Source: Halomonas maura
GTDB lineage: Bacteria; Pseudomonadota; Gammaproteobacteria; Pseudomonadales; Halomonadaceae
Reading direction: 5' to 3'
DNA: 64,000 nt
Assembly (NCBI RefSeq): GCF_030409305.1
Contig: NZ_JAUFPQ010000023.1
Location: 441,556-505,555 of the forward strand
Under the pieces are notes generated by a model. The model ran no database searches, was not told where the DNA came from, and saw only the letters and a list, made by a program, of their open reading frames with translations. Shown here piece by piece: positions 1 to 10,290 of the stretch. The stretch's first letter is position 1, and the number at the start of each line of letters is the position of its first letter. The position numbers and the translations under genes are program-made.

Positions 1-1675
1 GGGCGTTGTCGCCCTGCTCGTCGACGTAGCGCTGGATCTCGGACGCCGTGTCGCTGTAGGTCTCGATGGTCAGGTCCTCGACGTCGGCGCCGAAGTTCAG
101 GCGGGTCAGCTCGTTGATCGGGTAGCCGAAGTTGATGCCGCCGCCGAAGGCGTCCGTCGAGTAGGTCGAGATATCGGAGTCCTCGTAGTCGGTCTCGCGG
201 TAGAAGAGGTTGTAGCCGCGGGAGATGCCGTCGAGGGTCCAGTAGGGATCGGTGAAACCGAAGTTGAGGCTGGTGTAGGTGTCGCTGCGCTGGGCGCCGA
301 TGTTCACCCGGTTGCCGGTGCCGAGGAAGTTGTTCTGGGCCAGTGAGGCGCCGTAGATGACCCCGGCGCTCTGGGAGAAGCCGATGCTCGCCGAGATCGA
401 CCCGGACGGCTGCTCCTCCACGGTATAGGTCACGTCGAGCTGGTCCGGCGCCCCGGAGACCGGCTCGGTCTGCACCTCGACCTGCTTGAAGAAGCCCAGG
501 CGCTCGAGGCGCTGGCGGGACTGGCTGATCGATTCGGTGGAGGCCGGCGCCCCCTCCATCTGGATCATCTCGCGGCGCAGCACCTCGTCCTGGGTGGTGG
601 TGTTGCCGACGAACTCGATGCGCCGCACGTAGGCCCGTCGCCCGGCCTCGACCCGGAAGGTCAGGTCGACGGTATCGCTGCCCTCGCGGACCTCGGGGAT
701 GCCGTCGACGTTGGCGAAGGCGAAGCCCTCGGCGCCGAGCCGTGAACGCAACGCCTCCGACGAGGCGGTGACCTCGCTGCGCGAGAAGACCTCGCCGGGC
801 TCCACCTCGAGCAGCTCCCGGGCCTCCCGCTCGGGGATGCGCAGGTCCCCGGTGAAGGCGATGTCGCCGAGGCGATAGCGCTCGCCCTCGGTGACGTTGA
901 CGGTGACGAAGATCTTCGACTTGTCCGGGCCGATGGCGACCTGGGTGGAATCGATGTTGAAGTTGACGTAGCCGCGATCGAGATAGAAGGAACGCAGCCG
1001 CTCGAGGTCGCCGGACAGCGCCTGGCGGTTGTACTCGTCGCTGGAGAACCAGCCGAAGAACCAGCCCGGGCGGTCCTCCAGCTCGAACTCGTCGCGCAGG
1101 GTCTCGTCGTCGAAGGCCTCGTTGCCGACGATGTTGATCTGGCGGATCTTGGCGACCGCGCCCTCGTCGATGTCGACGTTGACCTGGACGCGTCCCTCGC
1201 CGAGGTCCTCGACCTCGGTCTCGATGCTGGCGCTGTAGCGCCCCTGGGACTGGTAGAGCCCGGACAGCTCGCGCTCGATCTCCTCGAGGGTGGAGAGCTG
1301 CAGCACCTGGCCCTCGTCGAGGCCGGCCTCGCGCAGCCCGCTGCGCAGGTCCTCGTCGGGGATCTGGCTGTTGCCCTCGATATTGAGGCGGGTGATGGTC
1401 GGGCGTTCGACCACCTCGATGATCAGCACGCCCCCCTGCCGGGACAGGCGGATGTCCTCGAACAGCCCGGTGTCGAACAGCTGGCGCGCCGCGGCGGCCA
1501 GTTCACGCTCGTCGACCCGGTCGCGGGCACTGACAGGAAAGGCGTTGAACACGGAGGCCGCCGAGACCCGCTGCAAGCCTTCCACTCGTATGTCCGTTAC
1601 GTCGAAGGGTTCCGCCTGTGCCGTAGTGGCAGTGGCGAGCAGCAGTGCCGCCAGTCCGATGGTCTTGATCTTCAT
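1..1675 (-). CDS. bamA: BamA, outer-membrane protein assembly factor (partial, 3' end outside window)
   Basis: Central Omp85 protein of the BAM complex, which folds and inserts beta-barrel proteins into the outer membrane. 558 codons are visible. The ATG at 1675 is followed by a clear signal peptide (MKIKTIGLAALLL...TAQA, cleavage near residue 21), then five POTRA-like repeats over roughly residues 22-420 and the start of the barrel (for example SASIGFSQSAG). The family is usually near 790 residues, so about the last 230 residues, most of the barrel, lie beyond position 1. It is last in the visible rpsB-to-bamA cluster, 87 bases after rseP, the classical proteobacterial order. Identification is secure; only the C-terminus is unseen. 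Confidence 0.95.
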   Translation of the reverse strand, partial: MKIKTIGLAALLLATATTAQAEPFDVTDIRVEGLQRVSAASVFNAFPVSARDRVDERELAAAARQLFDTGLFEDIRLSRQGGVLIIEVVERPTITRLNIEGNSQIPDEDLRSGLREAGLDEGQVLQLSTLEEIERELSGLYQSQGRYSASIETEVEDLGEGRVQVNVDIDEGAVAKIRQINIVGNEAFDDETLRDEFELEDRPGWFFGWFSSDEYNRQALSGDLERLRSFYLDRGYVNFNIDSTQVAIGPDKSKIFVTVNVTEGERYRLGDIAFTGDLRIPEREARELLEVEPGEVFSRSEVTASSEALRSRLGAEGFAFANVDGIPEVREGSDTVDLTFRVEAGRRAYVRRIEFVGNTTTQDEVLRREMIQMEGAPASTESISQSRQRLERLGFFKQVEVQTEPVSGAPDQLDVTYTVEEQPSGSISASIGFSQSAGVIYGASLAQNNFLGTGNRVNIGAQRSDTYTSLNFGFTDPYWTLDGISRGYNLFYRETDYEDSDISTYSTDAFGGGINFGYPINELTRLNFGADVEDLTIETYSDTASEIQRYVDEQGDNA

Positions 1676-1762
1676 GCAGTCGATTCGCTCGCGTTGATCT
1701 GCCGTCCTGTCCAGACAGGCACCTTATACATTTGCACGGGTAACTGACAAGCCGAGGCCCGG

Positions 1763-3121
1763 CTACCAGAGCCGCATCAAGTCGAAATACAGCGCCATCA
1801 GCATCAGGGTCCCGACCAGGGCCAGGCCGATGCGCAGCCCCAGGGCCTGGGTACGCTCCGAGACCGGCCGGCCACGCGCCGCCTCGACCAGGTAATAGAG
1901 CAGGTGTCCCCCGTCGAGCACCGGGATCGGCAACAGGTTGAGCACCCCCAGGCTGATCGACAGGTAGGCCATGAAGCTGACGAAGCTCTCCAGCCCGGAG
2001 CGCGCCGTATCCCCGGCGATGCGGGCGATGGTGATGGGGCCGGAGAGATTGGAGGGCGAGATCAGCCCGACGATCATCTTGCGGATGGCATCGAGGGTCA
2101 GGACGGTCATCTCGCCGGTGCGGGAGACGGCCTGGCCCATGGCCGCCAGGGGGCCATAGCGGATCTCGCGGCGATGGGCGTCGGGCCAGGACACCGGCTC
2201 GACGCCGGCGCCGATATAGCCGACGGTGGTGCCGTCCTGGAGGGTGTTGGCCCGAGGGGTGAGGGACAGCTCGCGGGTCTCGCCATCGCGGGCCACCGTC
2301 AGGGTCAGGCGCTCGCCGGGGCGGGCCCGCACCAGGGTGACGAAATGCGACCAGTCCTCCACCGGCGTGCCCTCCACCGCCAGCACCTCGTCGCCGGGAA
2401 CGAGCCCGGCGGCCGCGGCGGCCTCGCCCTCGGCCACCTGGCTGAGCACCGCCGGCATGGGCGGCCGCCAGGGCGTGATGCCGAGGCTCGCCAGGGGCTG
2501 CGGGGGGTCCTGGCGCACCATCCAGTCCTGCACCGGCAGGCGGTGCTCCCGGGATCGGGTGGCGCTCTCGTCCCGGGCACTCAGCGTCAGCTCGCCGCTG
2601 ACGCCGATGGCCGCCACCAGCTTGAGGTTGATCTCCTCCCAGGAGCGCACCGCCGCGCCCTGGACGGCGGTGATCTCCTGGCCGGCGGCGAGACCGCCCC
2701 GAGCGGCCGGCGAGTCGGGGGCCACCTCGCCGATCACCGGCACGACGGTGGTGGTGCCGGCGACGAACAGCGCCCAGTAGGCGACCAGGGCCAGCAGGAA
2801 GTTGGCCAGCGGCCCCGCCACCACGATGGCGATGCGCGACCAGACCGACTGGCGGTTGAAGGCGAGATGGCGTTCGGCCGGGTCGACCGGTCCCTCGCGC
2901 TCATCGAGCATCTTGACGTAGCCGCCCAGCGGGATCGCCGCCACGGCGAACTCGGTGCCGTGGCGATCATGGCGCGACCACAGCGGCTTGCCGAAGCCCA
3001 CCGAGAAGCGCAGCACCTTGACGCCACAGCGCCGGGCGACCCAGAAATGGCCGAACTCATGGAAGGTGATCAGCAGGCCGAGAACCACGATCACGGCCAG
3101 CACGTTCTGGATCAGGTCCAC
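1763..3121 (-). CDS. rseP: RseP, site-2 intramembrane zinc protease
   Basis: Inner-membrane M50 metalloprotease that cleaves anti-sigma factor RseA in the envelope stress (sigma-E) pathway. At 452 residues it has the expected length. The zinc motif HEFGH is at residues 21-25 in the first membrane helix, two PDZ domains occupy about residues 120-310, and the third zinc ligand lies in the LDG motif near residue 403 (PVLDGGH). The start is a GTG at 3121, preceded by GAGGAG at proper spacing, and it gives the family N-terminus. It lies between dxr and bamA, so envelope assembly and its stress protease are co-oriented. Confidence 0.95.
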   Translation of the reverse strand: MDLIQNVLAVIVVLGLLITFHEFGHFWVARRCGVKVLRFSVGFGKPLWSRHDRHGTEFAVAAIPLGGYVKMLDEREGPVDPAERHLAFNRQSVWSRIAIVVAGPLANFLLALVAYWALFVAGTTTVVPVIGEVAPDSPAARGGLAAGQEITAVQGAAVRSWEEINLKLVAAIGVSGELTLSARDESATRSREHRLPVQDWMVRQDPPQPLASLGITPWRPPMPAVLSQVAEGEAAAAAGLVPGDEVLAVEGTPVEDWSHFVTLVRARPGERLTLTVARDGETRELSLTPRANTLQDGTTVGYIGAGVEPVSWPDAHRREIRYGPLAAMGQAVSRTGEMTVLTLDAIRKMIVGLISPSNLSGPITIARIAGDTARSGLESFVSFMAYLSISLGVLNLLPIPVLDGGHLLYYLVEAARGRPVSERTQALGLRIGLALVGTLMLMALYFDLMRLW

Positions 3122-3155
3122 GGCAGTCTCCTCGTGAATGGCGACAGGGGATGCG

Positions 3156-4352
3156 TCAGCGGCGCGTCAGGCAGGCAACAGCCTCCTTCCGGGCCCGGGC
3201 ATCGGCATCGAGAATGCCCGCCAGCTCGCCGGCCGGCTCCACCGGGCAGGCATCGCGTACCCGAGCCACCAGTTCGCCGATGCCGGCGAAGCCCAGCCGG
3301 CCGGCGAGGAAGGCCTCGACGGCCACCTCGTTGGCGGCATTGAGCACCGCCGGCGCCGTGCCGCCCTCGACGATGGCCTCCCGCGCCAGGCGCAGGCAGG
3401 GGAAGGCGACCTCGTCCGGCGGCTCGAAGTCCAGCCGGGCCACCTCGAACAGGTCGAGGGCGGCCACCCCGGCGTCGATGCGTTCCGGCCAGGCCAGGCC
3501 ATAGGCGATGGGAGTGCGCATGTCCGGATTGCCCAGCTGGGCCAGCACCGAACCATCGCTGTAGGCGGCCATGGAATGGATCACGCTCTGCGGATGCACC
3601 ACCACCTGGACCTGGTCGGGGCGCGCATCGAACAGCCAGCAGGCCTCGATCAACTCGAGGCCCTTGTTCATCAGGGTGGCGCTGTCCACCGAGATCTTGC
3701 GCCCCATCGACCAGTTGGGATGGGCACAGGCCTGCTCCGGGGTCACCGCCGCCAGGTCCTTGGCCGTCCAGCCGCGGAAGGGGCCGCCGGAGGCGGTCAG
3801 CAGCAGCTGGGTCACGCCGTGACGGGCGAGCCCGCCGCGATGCTCGACGGGTAGACACTGGTAGATGGCATTATGTTCGGAATCGATGGGCAGCAGGGTC
3901 GCCCCCGAGCGGCCCACGGCCTCCATGAACAGCGCCCCGGACATCACCAGGGCCTCCTTGTTGGCCAGCAGCACCCGCTTGCCGGCGCGCACCGCGCCAA
4001 GCGTCGGCAGCAGCCCCGCGGCGCCGACGATCGCCGCCATGACGACATCGACCTCGGGCGCCTCGCTGACCTCGACCAGCGCCTCACGGCCGCAACGCAC
4101 CTCGGTCGCCAGCCCCGCCTCGTGGAGCCGCTCGCGCAGCCAGGCCGCATCGACCTCCCGGTCGAGCACCGCCAGCGCCGGTGAATGGCGCCGACACTGG
4201 GCCAGCAGCGCCTCCCGGGAGCGATGGGCGGTCAATGCATGGACCCGGTAGCGGTCGGGGTGGCGGGCGATCACGTCCAGGGTGCTGGACCCGATGGAAC
4301 CGGTGGCGCCCAGCACGCTGACGCGCCGCGGCACGGCATCGCTCATGGTCAT
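3156..4352 (-). CDS. dxr: 1-deoxy-D-xylulose 5-phosphate reductoisomerase
   Basis: Catalyses the first committed MEP-pathway step, DXP to 2-C-methylerythritol 4-phosphate, using NADPH and a divalent metal. 398 residues, normal length. The N-terminal dinucleotide-binding loop GATGSIGS is at residues 15-22. The metal and substrate motifs IDSEHNA and [11 protein letters not shown] are present. The frame stays open far upstream into cdsA, but the ATG at 4352 overlaps the cdsA stop as ATGA and yields the family N-terminus, so it was chosen (a second ATG lies at 4346). It sits with uppS and cdsA, feeding undecaprenyl carrier and lipid supply. Confidence 0.95.
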   Translation of the reverse strand: MTMSDAVPRRVSVLGATGSIGSSTLDVIARHPDRYRVHALTAHRSREALLAQCRRHSPALAVLDREVDAAWLRERLHEAGLATEVRCGREALVEVSEAPEVDVVMAAIVGAAGLLPTLGAVRAGKRVLLANKEALVMSGALFMEAVGRSGATLLPIDSEHNAIYQCLPVEHRGGLARHGVTQLLLTASGGPFRGWTAKDLAAVTPEQACAHPNWSMGRKISVDSATLMNKGLELIEACWLFDARPDQVQVVVHPQSVIHSMAAYSDGSVLAQLGNPDMRTPIAYGLAWPERIDAGVAALDLFEVARLDFEPPDEVAFPCLRLAREAIVEGGTAPAVLNAANEVAVEAFLAGRLGFAGIGELVARVRDACPVEPAGELAGILDADARARKEAVACLTRR

Positions 4353-5149
4353 AACACTCCCGCCTGTAGCAGCGCGAACAGCGGCACCGCGGCGGTGAGG
4401 CTGTCGACGCGATCCAGCACACCGCCATGCCCGGGCAGCAACTGGCTGGAATCCTTGAGGCCGCGATGGCGCTTGAGCATGCTCTCGAACAGGTCGCCGA
4501 CCACCGAGGCCAGGGTCACCACGACCGTGGCCGCCAGCAGCAGCAGGCCCGTGGCCAGGCCGAGGCCCTGCCAGACGGCGAAGCTCACCGCCAGCAGCGC
4601 GGTCACGGCGACGCCGCCGGCCACCCCTTCCCAGGTCTTGCCGGGGCTGACTCTCGGGGCCAGCTTGCGCTTGCCGAGGGCCTTGCCGACGAAGTAGGCG
4701 CCGATATCGGCGCCCCACACCAGCAGCAGCACGAACAGCAGCCAGGCCGCCCCGGCCTCGCGCAGCACGTTGAAGCCGACCCAGGTGGGCAGCAGCACCC
4801 ACAGCCCCATGGCCAGGCGCACCGCGGTGCCGTGCCACTGGCCGGCCCGCTCGGGATAGCCGACGACCCAGTAGAGGTTGATCAGCCAGCCGGGGACCGC
4901 CAGCCACAGCAGCCAGGACGAGAGGGTCATGCCGGCGGCGTGGAGCGCCGCCATCACCAGGGCCAGGCCGGCGACCGGTGCCAGGCGGCGGGCGCCCTCG
5001 CTGAGCCCGGCCAGGTTGGCCCATTCCCAGGCCGCCAGCAGCACCACCCCCGCCGTGAAGGCGGCAAAGGCATCGCCGGACAGGCCGAACAGCCCCACCA
5101 GCGCCAGCGGCGCCAGCCAGGCGGCCGTGAGGATGCGCTGCTTAAGCAC
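4349..5149 (-). CDS. cdsA: Phosphatidate cytidylyltransferase (CDP-diglyceride synthase)
   Basis: Makes CDP-diacylglycerol from phosphatidic acid and CTP, the branch point for all phospholipids, in the inner membrane. 266 residues, strongly hydrophobic throughout (about seven to eight membrane segments). The family signature near the C-terminus is complete (SMLKR...LKDSS...LPGHGG, about residues 223-241). The start is a GTG at 5149 that overlaps the uppS stop by 8 bases; its end overlaps dxr by ATGA, so uppS-cdsA-dxr look translationally coupled. Confidence 0.95.
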   Translation of the reverse strand: MLKQRILTAAWLAPLALVGLFGLSGDAFAAFTAGVVLLAAWEWANLAGLSEGARRLAPVAGLALVMAALHAAGMTLSSWLLWLAVPGWLINLYWVVGYPERAGQWHGTAVRLAMGLWVLLPTWVGFNVLREAGAAWLLFVLLLVWGADIGAYFVGKALGKRKLAPRVSPGKTWEGVAGGVAVTALLAVSFAVWQGLGLATGLLLLAATVVVTLASVVGDLFESMLKRHRGLKDSSQLLPGHGGVLDRVDSLTAAVPLFALLQAGVL

Positions 5150-5918
5150 CCCGAGCCTCGACCTGCTCGTCGGTCATGCCGAAGCGTCGCTTGCGACCGG
5201 CGAAGTCGGCCAGGGCCGCGTCGAAGGCGTCCGCCCCGAAGTCGGGCCACAGGGTCGGCGTGAAATAGAGCTCGGCATAGGCCATCTGCCAGAGCAGGAA
5301 GTTGGAGATGCGCCGCTCGCCACTGGTGCGGATGCACAGGTCCACCGGGGCCTCCCCGGCGAGGCTGAGCTCGGCGCCCAGGCCGCCCTCGTCGATGGCC
5401 GAGGGGGCGAGCTCGCCGGCCGCGACGCGCTCGCCCAGGCGCCGCGCGGCCCGGGCGATGTCCCAGCGGCCGCCGTAGTTGGCGGCGACCACCAGGTGCA
5501 GGCCACGGTTGTCGCCGGTCAGCGCCTCCGCCTGGGCGATGTACTTCTGGATCGAGGGGGAGAATCCCTCGCGATCGCCGATCACCGAGAGGCGGATATC
5601 GTGCTGGTGGAGCTTCTTGACCTCACGCTTGAGCGCCATCAGGAACAGCTCCATCAGGGCATTCACCTCGGCGGCCGGGCGCTTCCAGTTCTCGCTGGAG
5701 AAGGCGAACAGCGTCAGGGTCTCGACGCCCCGCTCGGCGGCGCGCCGGATGACCGCGCGAACGGACTCGACGCCGGCATGGTGGCCGCGCACGCCGGACA
5801 TGCCCCGGGCCTTGGCCCAGCGATTGTTGCCGTCCATGATGATGGCCACGTGACGTGGCAGGGTATCCCCGTCGGAACGGGGCTGGGGAGACTGCGGTGA
5901 CGTCATGGTGTCTCGCAT
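5142..5918 (-). CDS. uppS: Undecaprenyl diphosphate synthase (cis-prenyltransferase)
   Basis: Soluble cis-prenyltransferase that builds the C55 carrier for peptidoglycan and O-antigen synthesis from farnesyl-PP and IPP. 258 residues. The catalytic motif IIMDGNNRWAK has its magnesium-binding Asp at about residue 29, and the C-terminal RTSGE (here CIRTSGERRISNF) and LWPDF motifs are intact. Two ATGs are possible: 5918 and 5906; neither has a strong ribosome site and the choice changes only four residues. It overlaps cdsA by 8 bases. Confidence 0.94.
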   Translation of the reverse strand: MRDTMTSPQSPQPRSDGDTLPRHVAIIMDGNNRWAKARGMSGVRGHHAGVESVRAVIRRAAERGVETLTLFAFSSENWKRPAAEVNALMELFLMALKREVKKLHQHDIRLSVIGDREGFSPSIQKYIAQAEALTGDNRGLHLVVAANYGGRWDIARAARRLGERVAAGELAPSAIDEGGLGAELSLAGEAPVDLCIRTSGERRISNFLLWQMAYAELYFTPTLWPDFGADAFDAALADFAGRKRRFGMTDEQVEARGA

Positions 5919-5980
5919 GGCGGGTGGGGCGGAATCACTCCATGATCGGCGGCATCGCGGACGATGCCGCCGGCCCGTCT

Positions 5981-6538
5981 TCAGACCTGCATCAGGTCGT
6001 GTTCCTTGGACTCCAGGGCCTTGTCGATCTCGCCGATGAACTTGTCGGTGAGTTTCTGGATGGCATCCTCGGCCTGGTGTTGCTCGTCCTCGGTGATGTC
6101 CTTCTGCTTGAGCAGGGCCTTGATGTCACCGTTGGCGTCGCGACGCACGTTGCGTACCGCCACGCGGGCATTCTCGGCCTCGCCACGCGCCTGCTTGATA
6201 TAGCCCTTGCGGGTCTCCTCGGTGAGCATCGGCATCGGCACCCGGATCACGTTGCCGGCACTGGCCGGGTTGAGGCCCAGCTCGGCGGTCATGATGGCCT
6301 TCTCCACCTTGGGCACCATGCTCTGCTCCCAGGGCACCACCGACAGGGTGCGCGCGTCCTCGACGTTGACCGAGGCCACCTGATTGATCGGCACCTGGCC
6401 GCCGTAGTAGTCCACGGTCACCGAGTCCAGGATGCTGGAATGCGCCCGGCCGGTGCGGATCTTGTTGAAATTTTGGTGAAGAGACTCGAGGCTCTTCTTC
6501 ATGCGGCTTTCCGCATCCTGCTTGATGTCGTCAATCAC
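5981..6538 (-). CDS. frr: Ribosome recycling factor
   Basis: With EF-G, splits post-termination ribosomes. 185 residues, the exact family length, ending LMQV like other RRFs, with the conserved core VRNVRRDAN. The start was set at the GTG at 6538. It is preceded by GAGGG seven bases upstream, follows the pyrH stop by 4 bases and gives the family N-terminus ([12 protein letters not shown]). A longer reading from a TTG at 6556 would begin inside pyrH and add six residues absent from the family. Confidence 0.93.
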   Translation of the reverse strand: MIDDIKQDAESRMKKSLESLHQNFNKIRTGRAHSSILDSVTVDYYGGQVPINQVASVNVEDARTLSVVPWEQSMVPKVEKAIMTAELGLNPASAGNVIRVPMPMLTEETRKGYIKQARGEAENARVAVRNVRRDANGDIKALLKQKDITEDEQHQAEDAIQKLTDKFIGEIDKALESKEHDLMQV

Positions 6539-6542
6539 TGTC

Positions 6543-7310
6543 TCACCCTCTATCAATCAGCGTGCCTTCCCTGCCGCCCACCACCAGGTTCAGCAATGCG
6601 CCAGGCTTGTTCATGTTGAACACGCGAACCGGCATGTCATGGTCCCGCACCAGGCAGATGGCGGTCAAATCCATGACGCCGAGCTTCTGTTCGAGCGCAT
6701 CATCATAGGACAGCTGCTCGTACTTGACCGCATCGGCATGCTTGACCGGGTCCTTGTCGTAGACCCCGTCCACCTTGGTGGCCTTGACCACCACGTCGGC
6801 ATCGATCTCGATGCCGCGCAGGCAGGCCGCCGAGTCGGTGGTGAAGAAGGGGTTGCCGGTACCGGCGGAGAACAGCACCACGTCCCCGGAGGTCAGGTAG
6901 CGGATGGCGGTGCGGCGGTCGTAGTGCTCCACCACGCCACTCATCGGGATCGCCGACATCACCCGCGAGCGGATGTTGGAGCGCTCCAGGGCGTCGCGCA
7001 TGGCCAGGGCGTTCATCACCGTGGCCAGCATGCCCATGTGGTCACCGGTGACCCGCTCCATGCCGGCCTCGTGCAGCGCGGCCCCGCGGAACAGGTTGCC
7101 GCCGCCGACCACGATCCCGACCTGCACGCCGATACCGACCAGCTGACCGATCTCCAGCGCCATGCGGTCCAGCACCTTGGGGTCGATGCCGAACTCGGCA
7201 TCCCCGGTCAGGGCCTCGCCGGACAGCTTGAGCAGGATGCGCTTGTACTTCGACACCTCGGCGCGGGACTTGTCGGACTTGAGGGGGGCGGCGTGCTCGG
7301 CACTGCTCAT
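6543..7310 (-). CDS. pyrH: UMP kinase
   Basis: Hexameric bacterial UMP kinase (amino-acid kinase fold) making UDP for nucleic acid, peptidoglycan and LPS precursors. 255 residues, with an N-terminal extension of about 20 residues before the family start ([13 protein letters not shown]). The GGGN nucleotide loop ([10 protein letters not shown]) and the regulatory DRRTAIRYL region are present. It starts with ATG at 7310 and ends 4 bases before frr. A strong hairpin at 7378-7399 separates it from tsf, so it may have its own transcript as well as readthrough. Confidence 0.95.
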   Translation of the reverse strand: MSSAEHAAPLKSDKSRAEVSKYKRILLKLSGEALTGDAEFGIDPKVLDRMALEIGQLVGIGVQVGIVVGGGNLFRGAALHEAGMERVTGDHMGMLATVMNALAMRDALERSNIRSRVMSAIPMSGVVEHYDRRTAIRYLTSGDVVLFSAGTGNPFFTTDSAACLRGIEIDADVVVKATKVDGVYDKDPVKHADAVKYEQLSYDDALEQKLGVMDLTAICLVRDHDMPVRVFNMNKPGALLNLVVGGREGTLIDRG

Positions 7311-7377
7311 GGTGTGTCTCCCGGGAACTCGACGAATGCGACGTGGGGTGGCCGGATGCTCCGGCCGGATACGCGAA

Positions 7378-7399
7378 GGCGTGCGCTCTCGCGCACGCC
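7378..7399 (-). terminator. Hairpin after tsf
   Basis: A perfect 9-bp stem (GGCGTGCGC / GCGCACGCC) with a 4-base loop lies 25 bases after the tsf stop. It has only a short T tract on the minus strand, so it may attenuate rather than end transcription into pyrH. Confidence 0.55.
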
Positions 7400-7423
7400 A
7401 TCTTCACACTGGAACCTGCGACC

Positions 7424-8293
7424 TCAGCTGCGCTTGGCCTGTTCCATCACTTCCTGAGCGAAGTCGACCTCTTCCTTCTCGATGCCCTCGCCCACTTCGA
7501 AGCGGGTGAAGCCGAGCACCTCGCCGCCGGCGGCCTTGGCGAACTCGGCGACGCTCTGGTTCGGGTCCTTGACGAACGGCTGCTCGGTCAGGCTGTTCTC
7601 GGCCAGGTACTTCTTGAGGCGACCCTGGACCATCTTCTCGGCGATCTGCTCGGGCTTGCCGGCCATGTCCGGCTGAGCCAGGATGATCGCCTTCTCGGCG
7701 TCCAGCTTGTCCTGGGGCATGTCCTCGGGACGCGCGACGGCCGGGTTGATGGCGGCGACGTGCATGGCCACGTCCTTGGCGGCCTCGGCGGTGGCGCCCT
7801 TGAGCACGGTCAGCACGCCGATGCGACCGCCGTGGACGTATTCGCCCACGCGGGCGCCTTCCGGCGCCTCGACGACGACGCTTCGACGCACGCCGATGTT
7901 CTCGCCGATCTTCTGCACCAGCTGCTCGCGGGCGGACTCCAGCTCGCCGTCCATGACGGCGGCGACGTCCTCGCTCTTGGCGGCGAAGAAGGCATCGGCG
8001 ACCCTGTCGGCGAAGGCCTTGAAGTTGTCGTCACGGGCGACGAAGTCGGTCTCGGAGTTGACCTCGACCATCACGCCGTAGCGGCCGTCCTCGGCGACGC
8101 GAGTGACGACGGCGCCCTCGGCGGCGGTGCGGCCGGCCTTCTTGGCGGCCTTGAGGCCGGAATTCTTGCGCAGGTTCTCGATGGCGGTCTCGATGTCGCC
8201 GCCGGCTTCGGTGAGTGCCTTCTTGCACTCCATCATGCCGAGCCCGGTACGCTCACGCAGTTCCTTGACCTGGGAGGCGCTGATAGCTGCCAT
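7424..8293 (-). CDS. tsf: Translation elongation factor Ts
   Basis: Nucleotide exchange factor for EF-Tu. 289 residues, typical. The N-terminal UBA-like segment with the signature [16 protein letters not shown] (about residues 12-27) and the core [10 protein letters not shown] (about residues 80-89) are clear. ATG at 8293. It is the second gene of the rpsB-tsf pair, with a hairpin in the 168-base spacer that probably sets the S2 to EF-Ts ratio. Confidence 0.96.
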   Translation of the reverse strand: MAAISASQVKELRERTGLGMMECKKALTEAGGDIETAIENLRKNSGLKAAKKAGRTAAEGAVVTRVAEDGRYGVMVEVNSETDFVARDDNFKAFADRVADAFFAAKSEDVAAVMDGELESAREQLVQKIGENIGVRRSVVVEAPEGARVGEYVHGGRIGVLTVLKGATAEAAKDVAMHVAAINPAVARPEDMPQDKLDAEKAIILAQPDMAGKPEQIAEKMVQGRLKKYLAENSLTEQPFVKDPNQSVAEFAKAAGGEVLGFTRFEVGEGIEKEEVDFAQEVMEQAKRS

Positions 8294-8376
8294 GGTAGTT
8301 ACCTCTGAATGGTTCGACCTGGAATATGGGGCCGGGCCGTGGCCCGGCGAGACCTTGCCCGCCCCGGGGGAGCAAG

Positions 8377-8396
8377 AAGGGGGCCGCGGCCCCCTT
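8377..8396 (-). terminator. rpsB-tsf intergenic hairpin (attenuator)
   Basis: A perfect 20-bp palindrome (AAGGGGGCC / GGCCCCCTT around a GC centre) lies about 65 bases after the rpsB stop, followed on the minus strand by CTTGCTCC. Position and strength fit the partial terminator commonly found between rpsB and tsf. Confidence 0.6.
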
Positions 8397-8461
8397 ATGC
8401 CGATCCGGCGGCCGGCCGCCGCCAGGGCGCGGCACGACCGCCCTCCCGGACGGGCCGACGA

Positions 8462-9202
8462 TCACTCGGCGGCGGCGTCGCCCGGGCTCTCTTCGGTGAC
8501 CTCGACGAACTCGTCGGGACGACCTTCCTTCGCGCGGGCGCAGGCGTCGGCGACGGCCTTGACGTAGATCTGGATGGCGCGGATGGAGTCATCGTTGCCC
8601 GGGATCACGTAATCGACGCCGTCCGGATCGGAGTTGGTGTCCACCACGCCGATGACCGGGATGCCCAGCTTGTTCGCCTCGTTGATGGCGATGCGCTCGT
8701 GGTCGACGTCGATCACGAACAGCGCGTCGGGCAGGCCGCCCATCTCCTTGATGCCGCCCACGGACCGCTCGAGCTTGTCCTGCTCGCGGGTCGCCATCAG
8801 CACTTCCTTCTTGGTCAGCTTCTCGAAGGTGCCGTCCTGATGCATCGCCTCGAGCTCACCCAGGCGCTTGATGGAGACGCGGATGGTCTTGTAGTTGGTC
8901 AGCATGCCGCCGAGCCAACGATGGTTGACGAAGGGCTGGCCGACGCGGTTGGCCTCTTCCTTGACGATCTTGCTGGCGCTGCGCTTGGTCCCCACGAACA
9001 GGATCTTGTTGTTCGCGGCCGCCATCTTCTCGACCACATCGATGGCCTCGTTGAGGGCCGGAAGGGTATGCTCGAGGTTGATGATGTGAATCTTGTTACG
9101 GGCGCCGAAGATGAACTTGCTCATCTTCGGGTTCCAGTAACGGGTCTGGTGACCGAAGTGAGCGCCTGCCTTCAGCAGGTCACGCATATTGACGTGTGCC
9201 AT
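8462..9202 (-). CDS. rpsB: 30S ribosomal protein S2
   Basis: Small-subunit protein S2. 246 residues from the ATG at 9202, preceded by AGGAG at ideal spacing (CAGGAGTCATCC). The N-terminus [20 protein letters not shown] and the later motifs ([38 protein letters not shown]) are canonical. The frame is open a further 100 codons upstream, but that sequence is unrelated to S2. It is the first gene of the minus-strand cluster, with a leader of about 190 bases and diverging from map. Confidence 0.97.
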   Translation of the reverse strand: MAHVNMRDLLKAGAHFGHQTRYWNPKMSKFIFGARNKIHIINLEHTLPALNEAIDVVEKMAAANNKILFVGTKRSASKIVKEEANRVGQPFVNHRWLGGMLTNYKTIRVSIKRLGELEAMHQDGTFEKLTKKEVLMATREQDKLERSVGGIKEMGGLPDALFVIDVDHERIAINEANKLGIPVIGVVDTNSDPDGVDYVIPGNDDSIRAIQIYVKAVADACARAKEGRPDEFVEVTEESPGDAAAE

Positions 9203-9401
9203 GGATGACTCCTGGAAAATCGGGTTAGGCCTCCATGCACCCCATGGATCCGACCGCCGGACGTGCCGGCAGCACCCGGGACCATGTGCCGGTGCATGTG
9301 TGTTTTCAAGGCGTTGCGTTAGCATTGACGCTTCCTGACGGCACCGCCACCGGGGCGCATGGGGCGCGGACGGGATCGGCGATTGCAGGAAAGCGCGCAG
9401 C

Positions 9402-9430
9402 TTTATACCATGGATCCCCTCCGAGATGAA
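9402..9430 (-). promoter_or_regulatory. Candidate rpsB promoter
   Basis: On the minus strand a TATAAA -10 box (9402-9407) is followed by a GC-rich discriminator (GCTGCGCGC), typical of stringently controlled ribosomal promoters. The -35 region is weak (TTCATC at 17 bp). It predicts a leader near 190 bases, long enough for the S2 autoregulatory structure known in gammaproteobacteria. Confidence 0.4.
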
Positions 9431-9488
9431 GTCGCCCGACGCCCTTCCCTGCCGGTTCCGGCGACACCACCCCTGAACCCGAGACTCC

Positions 9489-10280
<792 letters not shown>

Positions 10281-10290
10281 GTCGACCATC

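Noticed and set aside
1904..3343. 479-codon plus-strand frame opposite rseP
   Set aside because: His/Gly/Asp-rich shadow with no domain; rseP on the other strand is complete.
4353..5024. Upstream in-frame extension of dxr (to 622 codons)
   Set aside because: It lies antisense in frame within cdsA and the extra sequence is Arg/Gly/Ala-rich shadow; the ATGA overlap marks the true start.
6539..6556. TTG start six codons upstream for frr
   Set aside because: It begins inside pyrH and adds residues absent from the family; the GTG at 6538 has a good ribosome site.
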